This document shows, piece after piece, positions 27,355 through 37,996 of a DNA stretch of 64,000 nt (its first letter is position 1; each line of letters begins with the position of its first letter). The stretch lies in contig NZ_CP012159.1 of NCBI RefSeq assembly GCF_001189295.1, forward strand, positions 4,790,525 to 4,854,524, given 5' to 3'. The notes beneath the pieces were generated by a model. That model saw only the letters and a program-made list of their open reading frames with translations, ran no database searches and was not told the origin of the DNA. Position numbers and translations under genes: made by a program. The DNA is from Chondromyces crocatus. GTDB lineage: Bacteria > Myxococcota_A > Polyangia > Polyangiales > Polyangiaceae.

Positions 27355-30300
27355 ATGAAGCATAACCACTCTCACCTCGCGGACGACTGCGTCCATCGTC
27401 TGTTCGAACAGCAAGCGGAGCTTGTGCCTGATGTGGTGGCTGTCTCCTTCGGGACACAGCGCCTGACCTACCTCGAACTGAACCGCCGCGCGAACCGGCT
27501 CGCCCATCACCTGAGAGGGCTCGGCGTCGATTCTGAGCAGCTCGTGGGACTATACGCAGAACGCTCCGTCGAGGCGTTGGTAGGTCTGCTCGCAGTGCTC
27601 AAGGCGGGGGCTGCCTATGTCCCCATGGACCCTGCCTACCCGCGAGAGCGGGTCGCATTGATGCTGGAGGACGCGGGGGTCTCGGTGCTCCTCACGCAGG
27701 CGGGGTTGCTGCACTCGCTACCGCGTCACGGCGCAACGGTGGTGCTCCTGGATGAAGATGGTGACACCGTCGCGCGCTGCAGTGGTGAGAACCTTTCGGA
27801 GGAGGTCGAGCCCGATCAGCTCGCTTATGTGATCTATACCTCGGGCTCCACAGGTCGACCCAAGGGCGTCCAGGTGACGCACCGTGGGGTGTCGAATCTG
27901 GCGCTGGCCCAGAGAGCGCGCTTCGACGTGGGGCCAGGCAGCCGCGTGTTGCAGTTCGCTTCGCTCGCCTTCGATGCTTCGGTGTGGGAAATCCTGATGG
28001 CGCTCACGCGTGGAGCGACGCTGGTGATGGGGACGCGCGCTGCGATGATGCCAGGGCCCGCGCTCGCCGAGCTGCTACGCGCAGAGGAAATCACCGCTGC
28101 GCTGTTCATGGCCAGTGTGCTCGCTGCCTTGCCGGAAGGGGTCGAGGCGTCGCTGCCAGCGCTCCGTACGCTCCTCGTCGGCGGAGAGGTTTGCCACGGA
28201 GAGATGGCGGCGCGGTGGGCGAAAAGGCGCCACCTCTTCAATGCTTACGGCCCGACCGAGGCCTCGTGCGTCACCACGATGGCGGAATGCGATGGCTCGG
28301 GTGGAGATCCCGCTATCGGTATTGCCATACCCAATGCGGCGACCTTCGTGCTCGACGATGCATTGCGTCCCGTTCGACAGGGAATGCCAGGAGAACTTTA
28401 TATCGGTGGTCCAGGGGTCGCTCGAGGGTATCTGGGACGGCCGGGACTCACGGCATCCAGGTTCATCCCCGATCCCTTCAGCGCAGAAGGCGGGGGGCGG
28501 CTTTATCGCACGGGGGATCTCGTCCGTCAGACACACGATGGATCGCTGCACTTCCTGGGACGGGTCGACCACCAGGTGAAAATTCGCGGGCACCGGATCG
28601 AGCTGGAGGAGATCGAAGCGGTCCTCGCAAGGCATCCCGCGGTGAAGGCTGCTGCAGTCGTGGTGGGGAGCAGCGGGGCTCGCCGCGACCGACTCGTGGC
28701 CCACGTGGTTGCTCGCGTCGAGCGTGGCAGAACGGGGCGGGAACACGTACTCCCGGACACCCATGCCGAGGCCCTCGACCGTCATCGGAAGCTCGTGGAG
28801 GAATGGCGCCGCTTTCTGGGGGAGCGGTTGCCCGAGCCCATGGTCCCGTCGGTCTTCATGGTGCAGGATGCACTGCCCTTCACGGCTGGTGGCAAGGTGG
28901 ATCGTGCCGCACTCGCCCTGATCGACGTGGCACGGTGGGATGAGCACGGGGGTGAAGGCCTTCCGCGCAATGACGTCGAAGCGACGCTTGCTGCCGTATG
29001 GGCCGAGGCGCTCGGTGTGGAGCGTGTCCGCGTGGGCGACGATGTCTTCGAGCTCGGGGCGCATTCTCTCCTGATTGCCAAGGTCTTGCCCCGGCTGCGC
29101 CGTGCTCTCGGCGTCGAGATTCCGCTCTCACGGCTGTTCGAGGCCCGCTCGGTGGCAGAACTCGCGCGTACCCTGGTAGGCGTACCCGTCGGGGGCACGA
29201 CGGGTACGACGGTGCCCATACAAAGGGCGAAGCGAGAGGCGCCGCTGCCCCTTTCCCACGGGCAACGGCAGATATGGCTGCACGCCATGATGAACAAGGG
29301 AGCGGTGTTCTACAACGAACCGTTCACCCTTCGCTTGCCAGGAGTGCTCGATACCGCGGCCCTTCGACGCGCACTTGACGAGGTGGTGCGCCGTCACGAG
29401 TCATGGCGGACGACCTTCACCAGCCTGAGCGGCGAGCCGGTGCAGCGAATCGGATCTCCGTTCCCGGTCCCACTTTCCGTGGTCGATCTCAGCGGCCTCG
29501 CAGGTGAAATGCGCTGGGAGCGCGCGCTCGAACTTGCGACCGACGAAGCTCGTCGCCCGTTCGAACTGGAGCAAGGGCCCCTCTTTCGAGCGTTGCTGGT
29601 CCGGCTCGGCCAGGCGGAGCACGTCCTGTTCATGACCGTGCATCACCTGGTGATCGATGGGATCTCTCTCGCCGAGGTGCTTCCACGGGAGCTCTGGGCA
29701 CTCTATCGGGTCTTTGCCACTGGCGAGCCGTCGCCTCTCCCGGAGATCGAGATCCAGTGCGCCGATGTGGCGCAATGGCAACGAGAGCAGCAAGGGACGG
29801 CCTCCCTCGCCCGACAGCTCGATTACTGGACGAGGACGCTCGCCGATCTTCCCACCACGGTGCTGCCGACGGACCGACCTCGCCCGGCCCTGGCGAGCCC
29901 TCGCGGCGCCCGTCATTGCCTCGCTTTGTCGGCGGACCTCTCGCTTCGGCTGGGGGAGGTTGCGCGGCGGGAGGGGGTCACGCTGTTCGTCGTCCTCCTC
30001 GCGGCGTTCAAGGCGCTGCTTCAGGGGTATGTGTACCAGGACGAGGTGGTCGTGGGGACGTCCATGGCCGGCCGCAGCCGTCCGGAGATGGCGGGACTGC
30101 TCGGGTATTTTCTGAACACCGTCGTTCTTCGCACCGACATGAGGGGGAACCCGACGTTTCGCGAGCTCCTGGATCGTGTGCGAGGCGTGTGCCTCGGGGC
30201 CATGGAGCACCAGGACATGCCATTCGAGATGCTGGTGGAAGCGCTCCAACCGAGACGGGTAGCGGGACAGAACCCGCTGTTCCAGGTCGCGTTCATCCTG

Positions 30301-32490
30301 GAGCCCCCCACCCCGGCACTCGAATCGGGGTGGACTTTGAGCCAGCTCGACGTGGACACGGGGGCAGCCAAGTTCGATCTGACGCTGGAGCTGGACCAGA
30401 GGCCGGAAGGCATCGTCGGTCGCTTCGAGTACAGCCTCGATCTCTTCGACGACGCCACGATTCGTCGAATGGCGATGCACTACGAGACGCTTCTCGATCG
30501 AATGTCGAGAGCCGTGGACAGGCGTCTGTCGGATGTGCCTTTTCTGACACGAGCCGAGCAGCAGGTGCTCCGAGCGTGGTGCTCCTCTCCACCACGTGAT
30601 GACGTGCATGATTGCATCCACCAAGTCTTCGAGGAGCAGGCCGCGCGCACACCCGATGCCATCGCGGTCATTCGTGATGGCGGTGCTGATGGCGTGAATT
30701 CGATCACCTATGCCGAACTGAATCGACGAGCGAATCAGCTGGCAAGGCACCTGCTCAGATTCGGTATCGCGCCGGAGGCCCGTGTGGGCATCTGCATGTA
30801 TCGATCCGTGGAGATGGTGATCGCTCTGCTGGGGGTGCTCAAAGCAGGGCTGGCCTTCGTGCCTCTCGACCCCTCGTATCCCACAGGACGACTCGACTTC
30901 ATGCGAGAGCATGCGAGCGTCGAATTCGTCCTCACGCAGTCACACCTGGGCGCGGCACTGCCCGGGGCACACAAGGGCGTCCTGTGCATCGACACGGACT
31001 GGCATGAGCTGGCCGGAGAGCGTGGAGACAACCCGTGCATTGATGTTTCAGCATCACAGCTCGCCTACGTGATGTATACGTCGGGCTCGACGGGGCAGCC
31101 CAAGGGGGTGGCCGTCCCCCATCGGGGCGTGGTTCGTCTCGTGAGAGACGTCGATTACGCGCATTTCACCTCCGAGGATGCCGTCCTTCAGCTGGCCTCT
31201 ATCTCCTTCGATGTCGCACAGCTCGAGGTCTGGTCTGCGCTACTCAATGGGGGGAAACTGGTGCTATTGCCCCCTTTGCCCGCCTCGTTGATGGACATCG
31301 GAAAGGCGATTCAGGCGCATGGAGTGACCACCCTGTTCATGGTGGCCAGCGCTTTCCACGTGCTGGTGGACGAGCAGATCAGTCATTTGCGAGGTCTCCG
31401 CCAGGTGATCGTTGGCGGCGAGCCGCTTTCACCATCCCACGCCAACCGGGTTCTGGCCGAGGTGCCGTCGTGCATCCTGGTCAATGCCTACGGTCCGACC
31501 GAAGCGACGAGCACCGCCTCCTGCTTCCAGGTGCTCCAGCCAGTGCAACAGAGCGTTCCCATCGGAGTGCCGATACCCGACACCCGTGTGCACGTCCTCG
31601 ATGCTCATCTGCGCGAGGTCCCCGTGGGAGTTCCCGGTGAACTCTACATCGGGGGTGGGGGGCTGGCGCGCTGCTATCTGGGACGGCCCGATCTGACGGC
31701 GCAGCGGTTCGTTCCCGATCCGACAGGCGAAGGGAAGGGAGGGTGCCTCTACCGGACGGGTGATCGTGTCCGCTGGGCGCCGGAGGGACGGCTCGAGTTC
31801 CTCGGTCGCCTCGATCATCAAGTGAAGGTGCGCGGGTACCGTGTCGAACTCGGGGAGATCGAGGCGGTCCTCTCGGGCCACCCCTCCGTCCGTGAGGTGC
31901 TTGTTGTGTCGCGACCAGATCGGTCAGGAAACCTGACACTGGTGGCTTACGTGACTTCCAGGAGCGGAGAGGAGGTCCATGAGGGAATCGGGAGGGTACT
32001 TCTCGACCACCTCCAGACTCGTCTCCCCGACCACATGATCCCTTCGAGCATCGTGCCCCTGAAGGCATTTCCTCTCACGGCGAACGGCAAGATGAATCAC
32101 CACGCCTTGCCAGAGCCCGAGCTTTCACGGGCCGAGCGGGACCCCTCGGCCCCGCCGCGGAGCCTTCTGGAGGAGCGACTCGCCACACTCTGGCAGGAGG
32201 TGCTCGGCTTGCAGCGCGTCGGCGTTCACGACAACTTCTTCGATCTCGGGGGCCATTCGCTGCTCCTGATGCGTCTCCACGAGCGCGTGAGAGAGCAGCT
32301 CCACCGGGACATCACCATCCTCGACATGTTCGTGCGCCCCACGATCAGTGCCCTCGCTTCCTTCCTGGCCAGCAGCCGTGAGGAGGGCAGTCTCGCCGAC
32401 GCCGACGTACGCGCCCTCAAGCAGCGGGACACGCTGAAACGAAAGAAGCTGGCTGCCCAGGCCAAGAGCAAGCAACATGGATCCGCTTGA
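27355..32490 (+). CDS. Two-module nonribosomal peptide synthetase (A-T-C-A-T)
   Basis: 1711 residues. Module 1 starts directly with an adenylation domain (YTSGSTGRPKG near 160; NAYGPTEAS; TGDLVR) and a carrier with FELGAHSLL, Ser571. A condensation domain follows (SHGQRQIWL; active HHLVIDG, His763-Asp768), then a second A domain (YTSGSTGQPKG; NAYGPTEAT; NGK near the end) and a carrier with DLGGHSLL, Ser1635. There is no epimerase, methyltransferase or thioesterase. My manual pocket readings are D-A-W-S-L-G-A-C-V-K (A1) and D-V-L-S-I-G-A-S-T-K (A2); neither matches a code I know, and A1 looks hydrophobic. The start is uncertain; an upstream ATG at 27274 is possible. The end overlaps the PKS start by 14 bases. 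Confidence 0.93.
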   Translation: MKHNHSHLADDCVHRLFEQQAELVPDVVAVSFGTQRLTYLELNRRANRLAHHLRGLGVDSEQLVGLYAERSVEALVGLLAVLKAGAAYVPMDPAYPRERVALMLEDAGVSVLLTQAGLLHSLPRHGATVVLLDEDGDTVARCSGENLSEEVEPDQLAYVIYTSGSTGRPKGVQVTHRGVSNLALAQRARFDVGPGSRVLQFASLAFDASVWEILMALTRGATLVMGTRAAMMPGPALAELLRAEEITAALFMASVLAALPEGVEASLPALRTLLVGGEVCHGEMAARWAKRRHLFNAYGPTEASCVTTMAECDGSGGDPAIGIAIPNAATFVLDDALRPVRQGMPGELYIGGPGVARGYLGRPGLTASRFIPDPFSAEGGGRLYRTGDLVRQTHDGSLHFLGRVDHQVKIRGHRIELEEIEAVLARHPAVKAAAVVVGSSGARRDRLVAHVVARVERGRTGREHVLPDTHAEALDRHRKLVEEWRRFLGERLPEPMVPSVFMVQDALPFTAGGKVDRAALALIDVARWDEHGGEGLPRNDVEATLAAVWAEALGVERVRVGDDVFELGAHSLLIAKVLPRLRRALGVEIPLSRLFEARSVAELARTLVGVPVGGTTGTTVPIQRAKREAPLPLSHGQRQIWLHAMMNKGAVFYNEPFTLRLPGVLDTAALRRALDEVVRRHESWRTTFTSLSGEPVQRIGSPFPVPLSVVDLSGLAGEMRWERALELATDEARRPFELEQGPLFRALLVRLGQAEHVLFMTVHHLVIDGISLAEVLPRELWALYRVFATGEPSPLPEIEIQCADVAQWQREQQGTASLARQLDYWTRTLADLPTTVLPTDRPRPALASPRGARHCLALSADLSLRLGEVARREGVTLFVVLLAAFKALLQGYVYQDEVVVGTSMAGRSRPEMAGLLGYFLNTVVLRTDMRGNPTFRELLDRVRGVCLGAMEHQDMPFEMLVEALQPRRVAGQNPLFQVAFILEPPTPALESGWTLSQLDVDTGAAKFDLTLELDQRPEGIVGRFEYSLDLFDDATIRRMAMHYETLLDRMSRAVDRRLSDVPFLTRAEQQVLRAWCSSPPRDDVHDCIHQVFEEQAARTPDAIAVIRDGGADGVNSITYAELNRRANQLARHLLRFGIAPEARVGICMYRSVEMVIALLGVLKAGLAFVPLDPSYPTGRLDFMREHASVEFVLTQSHLGAALPGAHKGVLCIDTDWHELAGERGDNPCIDVSASQLAYVMYTSGSTGQPKGVAVPHRGVVRLVRDVDYAHFTSEDAVLQLASISFDVAQLEVWSALLNGGKLVLLPPLPASLMDIGKAIQAHGVTTLFMVASAFHVLVDEQISHLRGLRQVIVGGEPLSPSHANRVLAEVPSCILVNAYGPTEATSTASCFQVLQPVQQSVPIGVPIPDTRVHVLDAHLREVPVGVPGELYIGGGGLARCYLGRPDLTAQRFVPDPTGEGKGGCLYRTGDRVRWAPEGRLEFLGRLDHQVKVRGYRVELGEIEAVLSGHPSVREVLVVSRPDRSGNLTLVAYVTSRSGEEVHEGIGRVLLDHLQTRLPDHMIPSSIVPLKAFPLTANGKMNHHALPEPELSRAERDPSAPPRSLLEERLATLWQEVLGLQRVGVHDNFFDLGGHSLLLMRLHERVREQLHRDITILDMFVRPTISALASFLASSREEGSLADADVRALKQRDTLKRKKLAAQAKSKQHGSA

Positions 32491-35400
32491 GCAACCGGTC
32501 CCCGAGGATCACATCGCCATCATCGGGATGGCCTGTAACTTTCCGGGCGCCAGGAACGCCGAGGCGTACTGGCAGAACATTCGTGACGGGGTGGAGTCGA
32601 TCGTCCCGCTCTCGGAGCAGGATCTCGCAGCGGCGGGGGTTCCCCCCGAGATAGCTTCGGATCCCAGCTACGTCCGGGCCCGGGCCGTGCTGGATGGTGT
32701 GGAATGGTTCGACGCGGCCTTCTTTTCGATGACCCCTCGAGAGGCCGAGATCCTGGATCCTCAGCATCGTATCTTTCTCGAATGCACCTGGGAGGCGCTC
32801 GAGCATGCCGGATACAACCCCGATGGCTTCAATGGCAGCATCGGCGTGTATGGCGGAGGAAGCGGGCACAATACCTACTTCTTGAGCAACCTTTATCCCA
32901 ATCACGATCTGATGCGGGCCATGGAGTATCAGATACTCCTGGCCAACGATAAAGATTTTCTCACCACGCGGACGTCGTACAAGTTGAATTTGAGGGGGCC
33001 GAGCGTGACCGTCCAGACGGGGTGCTCGACGTCGCTGGTGGCCGTGCACATGGCTTGCCAGGCCTTGCTCACGTATCAGTGCGACATGGCGCTCGCGGGC
33101 GGCGTCGCCATCAATGTGCCCACACGTTCTGGGTATCTCTACCGTCACGGAATGATCCTCTCCCCTGACGGGCGTTGCCGTGCGTTCGACGCCGAAGCCC
33201 AGGGCACCGTGGTGGGAAATGGGGCCGGCGTGGTCGTGCTCAGGCGGCTGGAGGATGCTCTCGATAGTGGTGACCACATCCTTGCCGTCATCCGAGGTTC
33301 GGCCGTCAACAATGACGGGGCTGCCAAGATTGGCTTCACCGCACCAGGGGTCGAGGGGCAAGCGCAGGTCATCGCACAAGCGCTGGCCATGGCCGAAACG
33401 AACCCGGAGACGATCTCTTACGTGGAGGCGCATGGTACCGGGACACGTCTGGGCGATCCGATCGAGATTGCTGCACTCACCAGGGCGTTTCGTGCTCGTT
33501 CAGAGGGCCGACGCAATGGGTGGTGTGCCATTGGTTCGGTGAAGACAAACATCGGGCACCTGGACGTCGCGGCTGGAATCGCTGGTCTCATCAAGGTGAT
33601 CCAGGCACTGAGAAACCGTGAGATCCCACCGAGCCTGCATTACAAGAGGGCCAACCCGGAGATCGATTTCGCCAGCAGCCCGTTCAAGGTCAGCACCGAG
33701 CTGAGGGCGTGGGAATCCACAGGCAACCCTCGTCGCGCCGGGGTGAGTTCCTTCGGGATCGGAGGCACGAACGCCCATGTCGTGGTCGAAGAGGCTCCCC
33801 ATGCCGCTGCTGCTCCAGGAGGGCGTCCTTGGCAGCTGCTCTTGCTGTCCGCGCGGACACGAACGGCGCTCGACAGCGTCTCCGAGAACCTCGTGGGGTA
33901 TCTCCGGAAATGGCCCGATGTCAGCCTGCCTGACGTGACCTTCACGCTTCAGGTGGGCCGGAAAGCGTTCCCGCACCGACGCATGCTCATTTGCAAGGAC
34001 GCGGAGGAGGCTGCGACGCTGCTGTCGACGCTCGGGGATCGGCGTGTGCTCACTCAGCTCGAGGAGTCCATCGACCGACCCGTCGTGTTCATGTTCTCCG
34101 GGCAGGGGACACAGTACGTAGGTATGGCGCAGGAGCTGTACGAGCGTGAGCCAACATTCCGTGCGGGTATCGACCTCTGCGCTGCCATGCTCCAGCCGGA
34201 GCTCGGGTTGGACCTTCGTGATGTCCTTTACCCGCAGCCCTCGCGTGAGGCGTGGGCGGCGGAGATGCTGAAGCAGACCCGTCTCGCGCAGCCCGCGCTC
34301 TTCGTGATCGAATACGCGCTTGCGACCCTGTGGATGGAATGGGGGCTCAAACCGGCAGCGATGATCGGGCACAGCTTGGGTGAATACGTCGCAGCATGCA
34401 TCGCGGGCGTGTTTTCACTCTCCGATGCGTTGACCCTCGTGGCCAAGCGCGGGCACCTCATGCAGGAGATGCCCGTCGGGGCAATGCTGTCCGTTCCTTT
34501 GCCCGAAGCCGACCTGAAGCCTTTTCTCGGCAATCTATCGCTCGCGGCCGTGAATTCTCCGTCCGCCTGCGTTGTGGCTGGACCGATCGAAGAGGTGCGC
34601 GCGCTGGAGGATCGGCTGCTGGTGGAGTGTGACGTGGAGTGCCAATGGCTGCAGACCTCACACGCGTTCCACTCCGCCATGATGGAGCCGGTGCTGGAGC
34701 CGTTCCTCGCGGTCCTGCGTCGTATCCCTCGTCTGGCGCCGAAGATTCCCATCGTCTCGAACGTCACCGGATCATGGCTCTCCTCCGGTGAGGCGCAGAG
34801 CGCGGAGTACTGGGCGAGGCACCTGCGGGAGCCCGTGCGCTTCCTGGATGGTCTCGGGGAGGTGCTCGTCGATCCGGCACGCGCACTCCTCGAGATTGGT
34901 CCAGGCCGGGTGCTCTCGACGCTCGCCAGGCAACACCCGAGCAGGGGGAGCGGGCGGGTCGTGCTCTCCTCGATCAGGCAACCCCAGCACCCCCAGTCCG
35001 ACGTTGGATTCCTGCTGGAGACCCTCGGACAGCTCTGGCTGTCGGGGATCCGCATCGATTGGGCTGGCTTTCATACACACGAGCCGCGCCGTCGCGTCCC
35101 TCTCCCGACCTATCCGTTCGAGCGAAACCGGTACTGGATTGAGGCCCCACAGCCGCTCTCTGGCGCGGTACGCCCTCCAGCTCGGCCAGCTCCCGCCATG
35201 CCCGGCTTGCTTCAGCTACCTGCGTGGAAGCGCTCCGTACTGTCAGGATCCGTCAAGCGTTCGGCGCAGCCGCGGGATGGTCGTTGCTGCCTTCTGTACG
35301 CCGACAGCCATGGGCTCGGGGCTCGCATGGAAATGCGCCTCCGGCGGGACGGGTATGAGGTGATCCTGGTGCGACCCGGCGAAAGCTTTGCCGCCGAGGG

Positions 35401-37909
35401 CGCGACGGCCTTCACCGTCGACCCGACCAGCGCGTCAGACCATGCTTCGCTGCTCGGCGCTTTGCGAAGAGCAGGGCGGGTCCCCTCGATGATCCTGTTC
35501 CTCTGGGGAGTCACCACGCCGACGCGCGCCCCGCTCGACGCCGCGCGCGCGGAGGCCGCACAAGTATTCGGGTTTCATAGCCTGATGGCACTCGCGCAGG
35601 CGCTGGGTGAGGTCGGCGCGCGTGAGGAGGTGCGGCTCGGCGTGGTGACCAGCTACATGCACAAGGTGACGGAGGGGGCGGCGCTCTGTCCGGAGAAAAC
35701 AACGGTTCTTGGTCCATGCCGTGCGCTCTCACGGGAGTATGGTAACGTCTCTTGCATCAGCATCGATGTCGATCTGCCGGAGCCGCGAACGCTTCAAGAA
35801 GGCAGGTTGATCGATCAGATCCTTGCTGAGGTGAGCCTGGAGCGAACTGAATCGATCATTGCTTATCGCAATGGTGAGCGCTGGATTCGTACCTACGAGC
35901 CAGCGCGTATGGACCGGCCGGATGGTCTACCGTCGCGTATTCGCGAGGGAGGCGTCTACCTCATCATCGGCGGGCTTGGCTTCCTCGGTTCCACGTTCGC
36001 TGAACACCTCGCACGCGTGGCACGCGCGCGGCTGATTCTCACGGGCAGGACGGTGCTCCCTCCGCGCGCGATGTGGGAGGAACTGGCTTCGAGTGAAGAG
36101 GAGGCCAGTGCGCAGCTGCGCCGCAAAATCCGCACGGTCCTTCAGCTCGAGCGTCTGGGGGTCGAAGTCGTCTGCATGAGCGCGGATGTCACCCGGATCG
36201 ACGACATGCGAGAGGTCGTCGGTCGAGCTGTGGATCATTTCGGTCGTATTGATGGTGTGATCCACGCAGCAGGGTCAACGCGGACGGGCTCGATCCAGGG
36301 TACGAGCCGGGAGGAGGCCGAGGCTGTCCTCGCCCCGAAGTTGGTGGGCGCCGTGGTCGTCGATGACGCTCTCCGGGGGCTCCGCCCCGATTTCATCCTA
36401 CTCTGCGCCTCACGGCAGGCCGTGCTGGGAGGTGCGCGCCTGGCAAGCCAGAGCGCCGCAAGCACGTTTCTCGGGGCTTTTGCTCAGCGTCAGGCAGCCG
36501 TGGGCGGGCCGCTCACCATCGCCGTGGAGTGGGATCCGTGGCAGCGTTCGGAGTCCTCGGACGACAGAACACCTGGGGATGGGGTGGAGTCCGGCCACGG
36601 CGTCTCGTCGAGCGCCGGGCATGTGTTGAGCCGGGAAGAGGTGCTCGATGCCTGGATGCGCATCCTGACGAACCCGACCCCTCAGGTCGTCGTTGCCAAG
36701 CGAGAGGAGGTGGCGCGGCAACGTCAGTCAGCGAGTTCGATCGCTCCCCCATCGAAAGAAGTCGACTCCGAGAGCATTCCGAGATCGGTTCACCCTCGAC
36801 CCGATCTCGGTACGGCGTATGTGGCTCCGCGAGACCCGCTGGAGCGGGCCATTGCCGAGACCTGGGAGAAGCTGTTCGGTATCGAGCGGATCGGGGCGCA
36901 CGATAACTTCTTCGACCTCGGAGGGGATTCGCTTCTCGCGGTTCAGGTGATTTCCAGGCTGCGCGGTGTCGTCAACATGGACCTGCCGGGGCACAGCCTG
37001 CTCAATGCGCCGACCGTCGCAGCTCTCGCTGAGCTGATCGCGCAATCCGATTCTCCCTCCTCGACGTCCCTCTCGAGACGCCGTCCAGCCCGGCTTCTGC
37101 CTGACTCGCTGGTCCTCATCAAGGCGGGGACGACGCGCCCTCTCTTCCTCATGCACCCTGTCGGGGGACATGTGTATTTCTACCATGACCTCGCTTCCTG
37201 CCTGGATTCGTCGCAGCCAGTGTATGGCCTGCAGGCTCAGGGAATCGATGGGAAAGGGCCTCCGCTCACGCGTATCGAGGAGATGGCCGCCCGCTACCTG
37301 GAAGCAGTACGGCAGATTCAGCCTGAGGGCCCCTACATGCTCGGAGGTGCCTCTTTCGGAGGGATCATCGCATTCGAGATGGCACACCAGCTCCTGTCGG
37401 GCGGGCAGCGGGTCTCACTCCTGACGATGATGGATACACCTGCACCCTCGGCCGTACTTCCGCAGCAGCACCTGGACAGCACCGAGCGGCTCGCTTATCT
37501 GATCAGTGGCGATCCGAGCTTGCCCATTCCTTCCGAAGAATTTCGGGATCTATCTCCTGATGAGCAGCTCCTGCACGTGCTGCGTCGCAAGAAGGGGGTT
37601 TCCCGCATGTTTCCCAAGCTGGCATTGCCCGAGCTGGCGAGCTTCCGCAAGATCGTGACGGCGAACCTGCAAGCCGCGTTGAGCTATGCACCCCGACCGT
37701 ACCCGGGTCGAGTCCTGTTCTTTCAGGCCAGCGAGCGCGATACTCTCAGTGTTTCCGCCCCATCGAATGGGTGGGTTGAACTGGCCCGGGGCGGCGTCGC
37801 GTTCTACGAAGTTCCCGGAAATCACATCACCATGAACCTTCCTCCAAATGTCGCCGCCATCGCTCAGCCATTGCAGAAATCAATCGCGGCCATCCAGGAT
37901 GAGGAGTGA
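32477..37909 (+). CDS. Type I polyketide synthase module with terminal thioesterase (KS-AT-KR-ACP-TE)
   Basis: 1810 residues. KS: Cys183 in TGCSTSL, His in EAHGTGT and NIGHLD. AT: GHSLGEY with Ser633, and HAFH at 729-732, a malonyl-CoA signature. KR at about 1155-1345: GGLGFLG is present, but the catalytic Tyr is Gln1325 and the Asn is Ser1329, so reduction is not expected. There is no DH or ER. ACP: DLGGDSL with Ser1485. TE: GGASFGG with Ser1626, an Asp in MMDTPAP and a His in GNHITM. It should extend the NRPS dipeptide by one malonate and release the beta-keto product. Translation is coupled to the NRPS. Confidence 0.94.
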   Translation: MDPLEQPVPEDHIAIIGMACNFPGARNAEAYWQNIRDGVESIVPLSEQDLAAAGVPPEIASDPSYVRARAVLDGVEWFDAAFFSMTPREAEILDPQHRIFLECTWEALEHAGYNPDGFNGSIGVYGGGSGHNTYFLSNLYPNHDLMRAMEYQILLANDKDFLTTRTSYKLNLRGPSVTVQTGCSTSLVAVHMACQALLTYQCDMALAGGVAINVPTRSGYLYRHGMILSPDGRCRAFDAEAQGTVVGNGAGVVVLRRLEDALDSGDHILAVIRGSAVNNDGAAKIGFTAPGVEGQAQVIAQALAMAETNPETISYVEAHGTGTRLGDPIEIAALTRAFRARSEGRRNGWCAIGSVKTNIGHLDVAAGIAGLIKVIQALRNREIPPSLHYKRANPEIDFASSPFKVSTELRAWESTGNPRRAGVSSFGIGGTNAHVVVEEAPHAAAAPGGRPWQLLLLSARTRTALDSVSENLVGYLRKWPDVSLPDVTFTLQVGRKAFPHRRMLICKDAEEAATLLSTLGDRRVLTQLEESIDRPVVFMFSGQGTQYVGMAQELYEREPTFRAGIDLCAAMLQPELGLDLRDVLYPQPSREAWAAEMLKQTRLAQPALFVIEYALATLWMEWGLKPAAMIGHSLGEYVAACIAGVFSLSDALTLVAKRGHLMQEMPVGAMLSVPLPEADLKPFLGNLSLAAVNSPSACVVAGPIEEVRALEDRLLVECDVECQWLQTSHAFHSAMMEPVLEPFLAVLRRIPRLAPKIPIVSNVTGSWLSSGEAQSAEYWARHLREPVRFLDGLGEVLVDPARALLEIGPGRVLSTLARQHPSRGSGRVVLSSIRQPQHPQSDVGFLLETLGQLWLSGIRIDWAGFHTHEPRRRVPLPTYPFERNRYWIEAPQPLSGAVRPPARPAPAMPGLLQLPAWKRSVLSGSVKRSAQPRDGRCCLLYADSHGLGARMEMRLRRDGYEVILVRPGESFAAEGATAFTVDPTSASDHASLLGALRRAGRVPSMILFLWGVTTPTRAPLDAARAEAAQVFGFHSLMALAQALGEVGAREEVRLGVVTSYMHKVTEGAALCPEKTTVLGPCRALSREYGNVSCISIDVDLPEPRTLQEGRLIDQILAEVSLERTESIIAYRNGERWIRTYEPARMDRPDGLPSRIREGGVYLIIGGLGFLGSTFAEHLARVARARLILTGRTVLPPRAMWEELASSEEEASAQLRRKIRTVLQLERLGVEVVCMSADVTRIDDMREVVGRAVDHFGRIDGVIHAAGSTRTGSIQGTSREEAEAVLAPKLVGAVVVDDALRGLRPDFILLCASRQAVLGGARLASQSAASTFLGAFAQRQAAVGGPLTIAVEWDPWQRSESSDDRTPGDGVESGHGVSSSAGHVLSREEVLDAWMRILTNPTPQVVVAKREEVARQRQSASSIAPPSKEVDSESIPRSVHPRPDLGTAYVAPRDPLERAIAETWEKLFGIERIGAHDNFFDLGGDSLLAVQVISRLRGVVNMDLPGHSLLNAPTVAALAELIAQSDSPSSTSLSRRRPARLLPDSLVLIKAGTTRPLFLMHPVGGHVYFYHDLASCLDSSQPVYGLQAQGIDGKGPPLTRIEEMAARYLEAVRQIQPEGPYMLGGASFGGIIAFEMAHQLLSGGQRVSLLTMMDTPAPSAVLPQQHLDSTERLAYLISGDPSLPIPSEEFRDLSPDEQLLHVLRRKKGVSRMFPKLALPELASFRKIVTANLQAALSYAPRPYPGRVLFFQASERDTLSVSAPSNGWVELARGGVAFYEVPGNHITMNLPPNVAAIAQPLQKSIAAIQDEE

Positions 37910-37996
37910 ACACGCAGACTCGTCGCGGTGTGATGGGGTGAGCGCAGCAAGGCGATCCCTCTCGCATGGGGCGTACGGCCGTTGAGGAGGTGTCAA

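Noticed and set aside
29055-29075. Dead first carrier domain because of GAHSL instead of GGHSL
   Set aside because: The phosphopantetheine Ser is present and flanking residues fit; a Gly to Ala change is tolerated in carrier domains.
33000-33040. Inactive KS because TGCSTS differs from the common TACSSS
   Set aside because: The active-site Cys and both His motifs are intact; GCSTS variants occur in functional NRPS-linked PKS modules.
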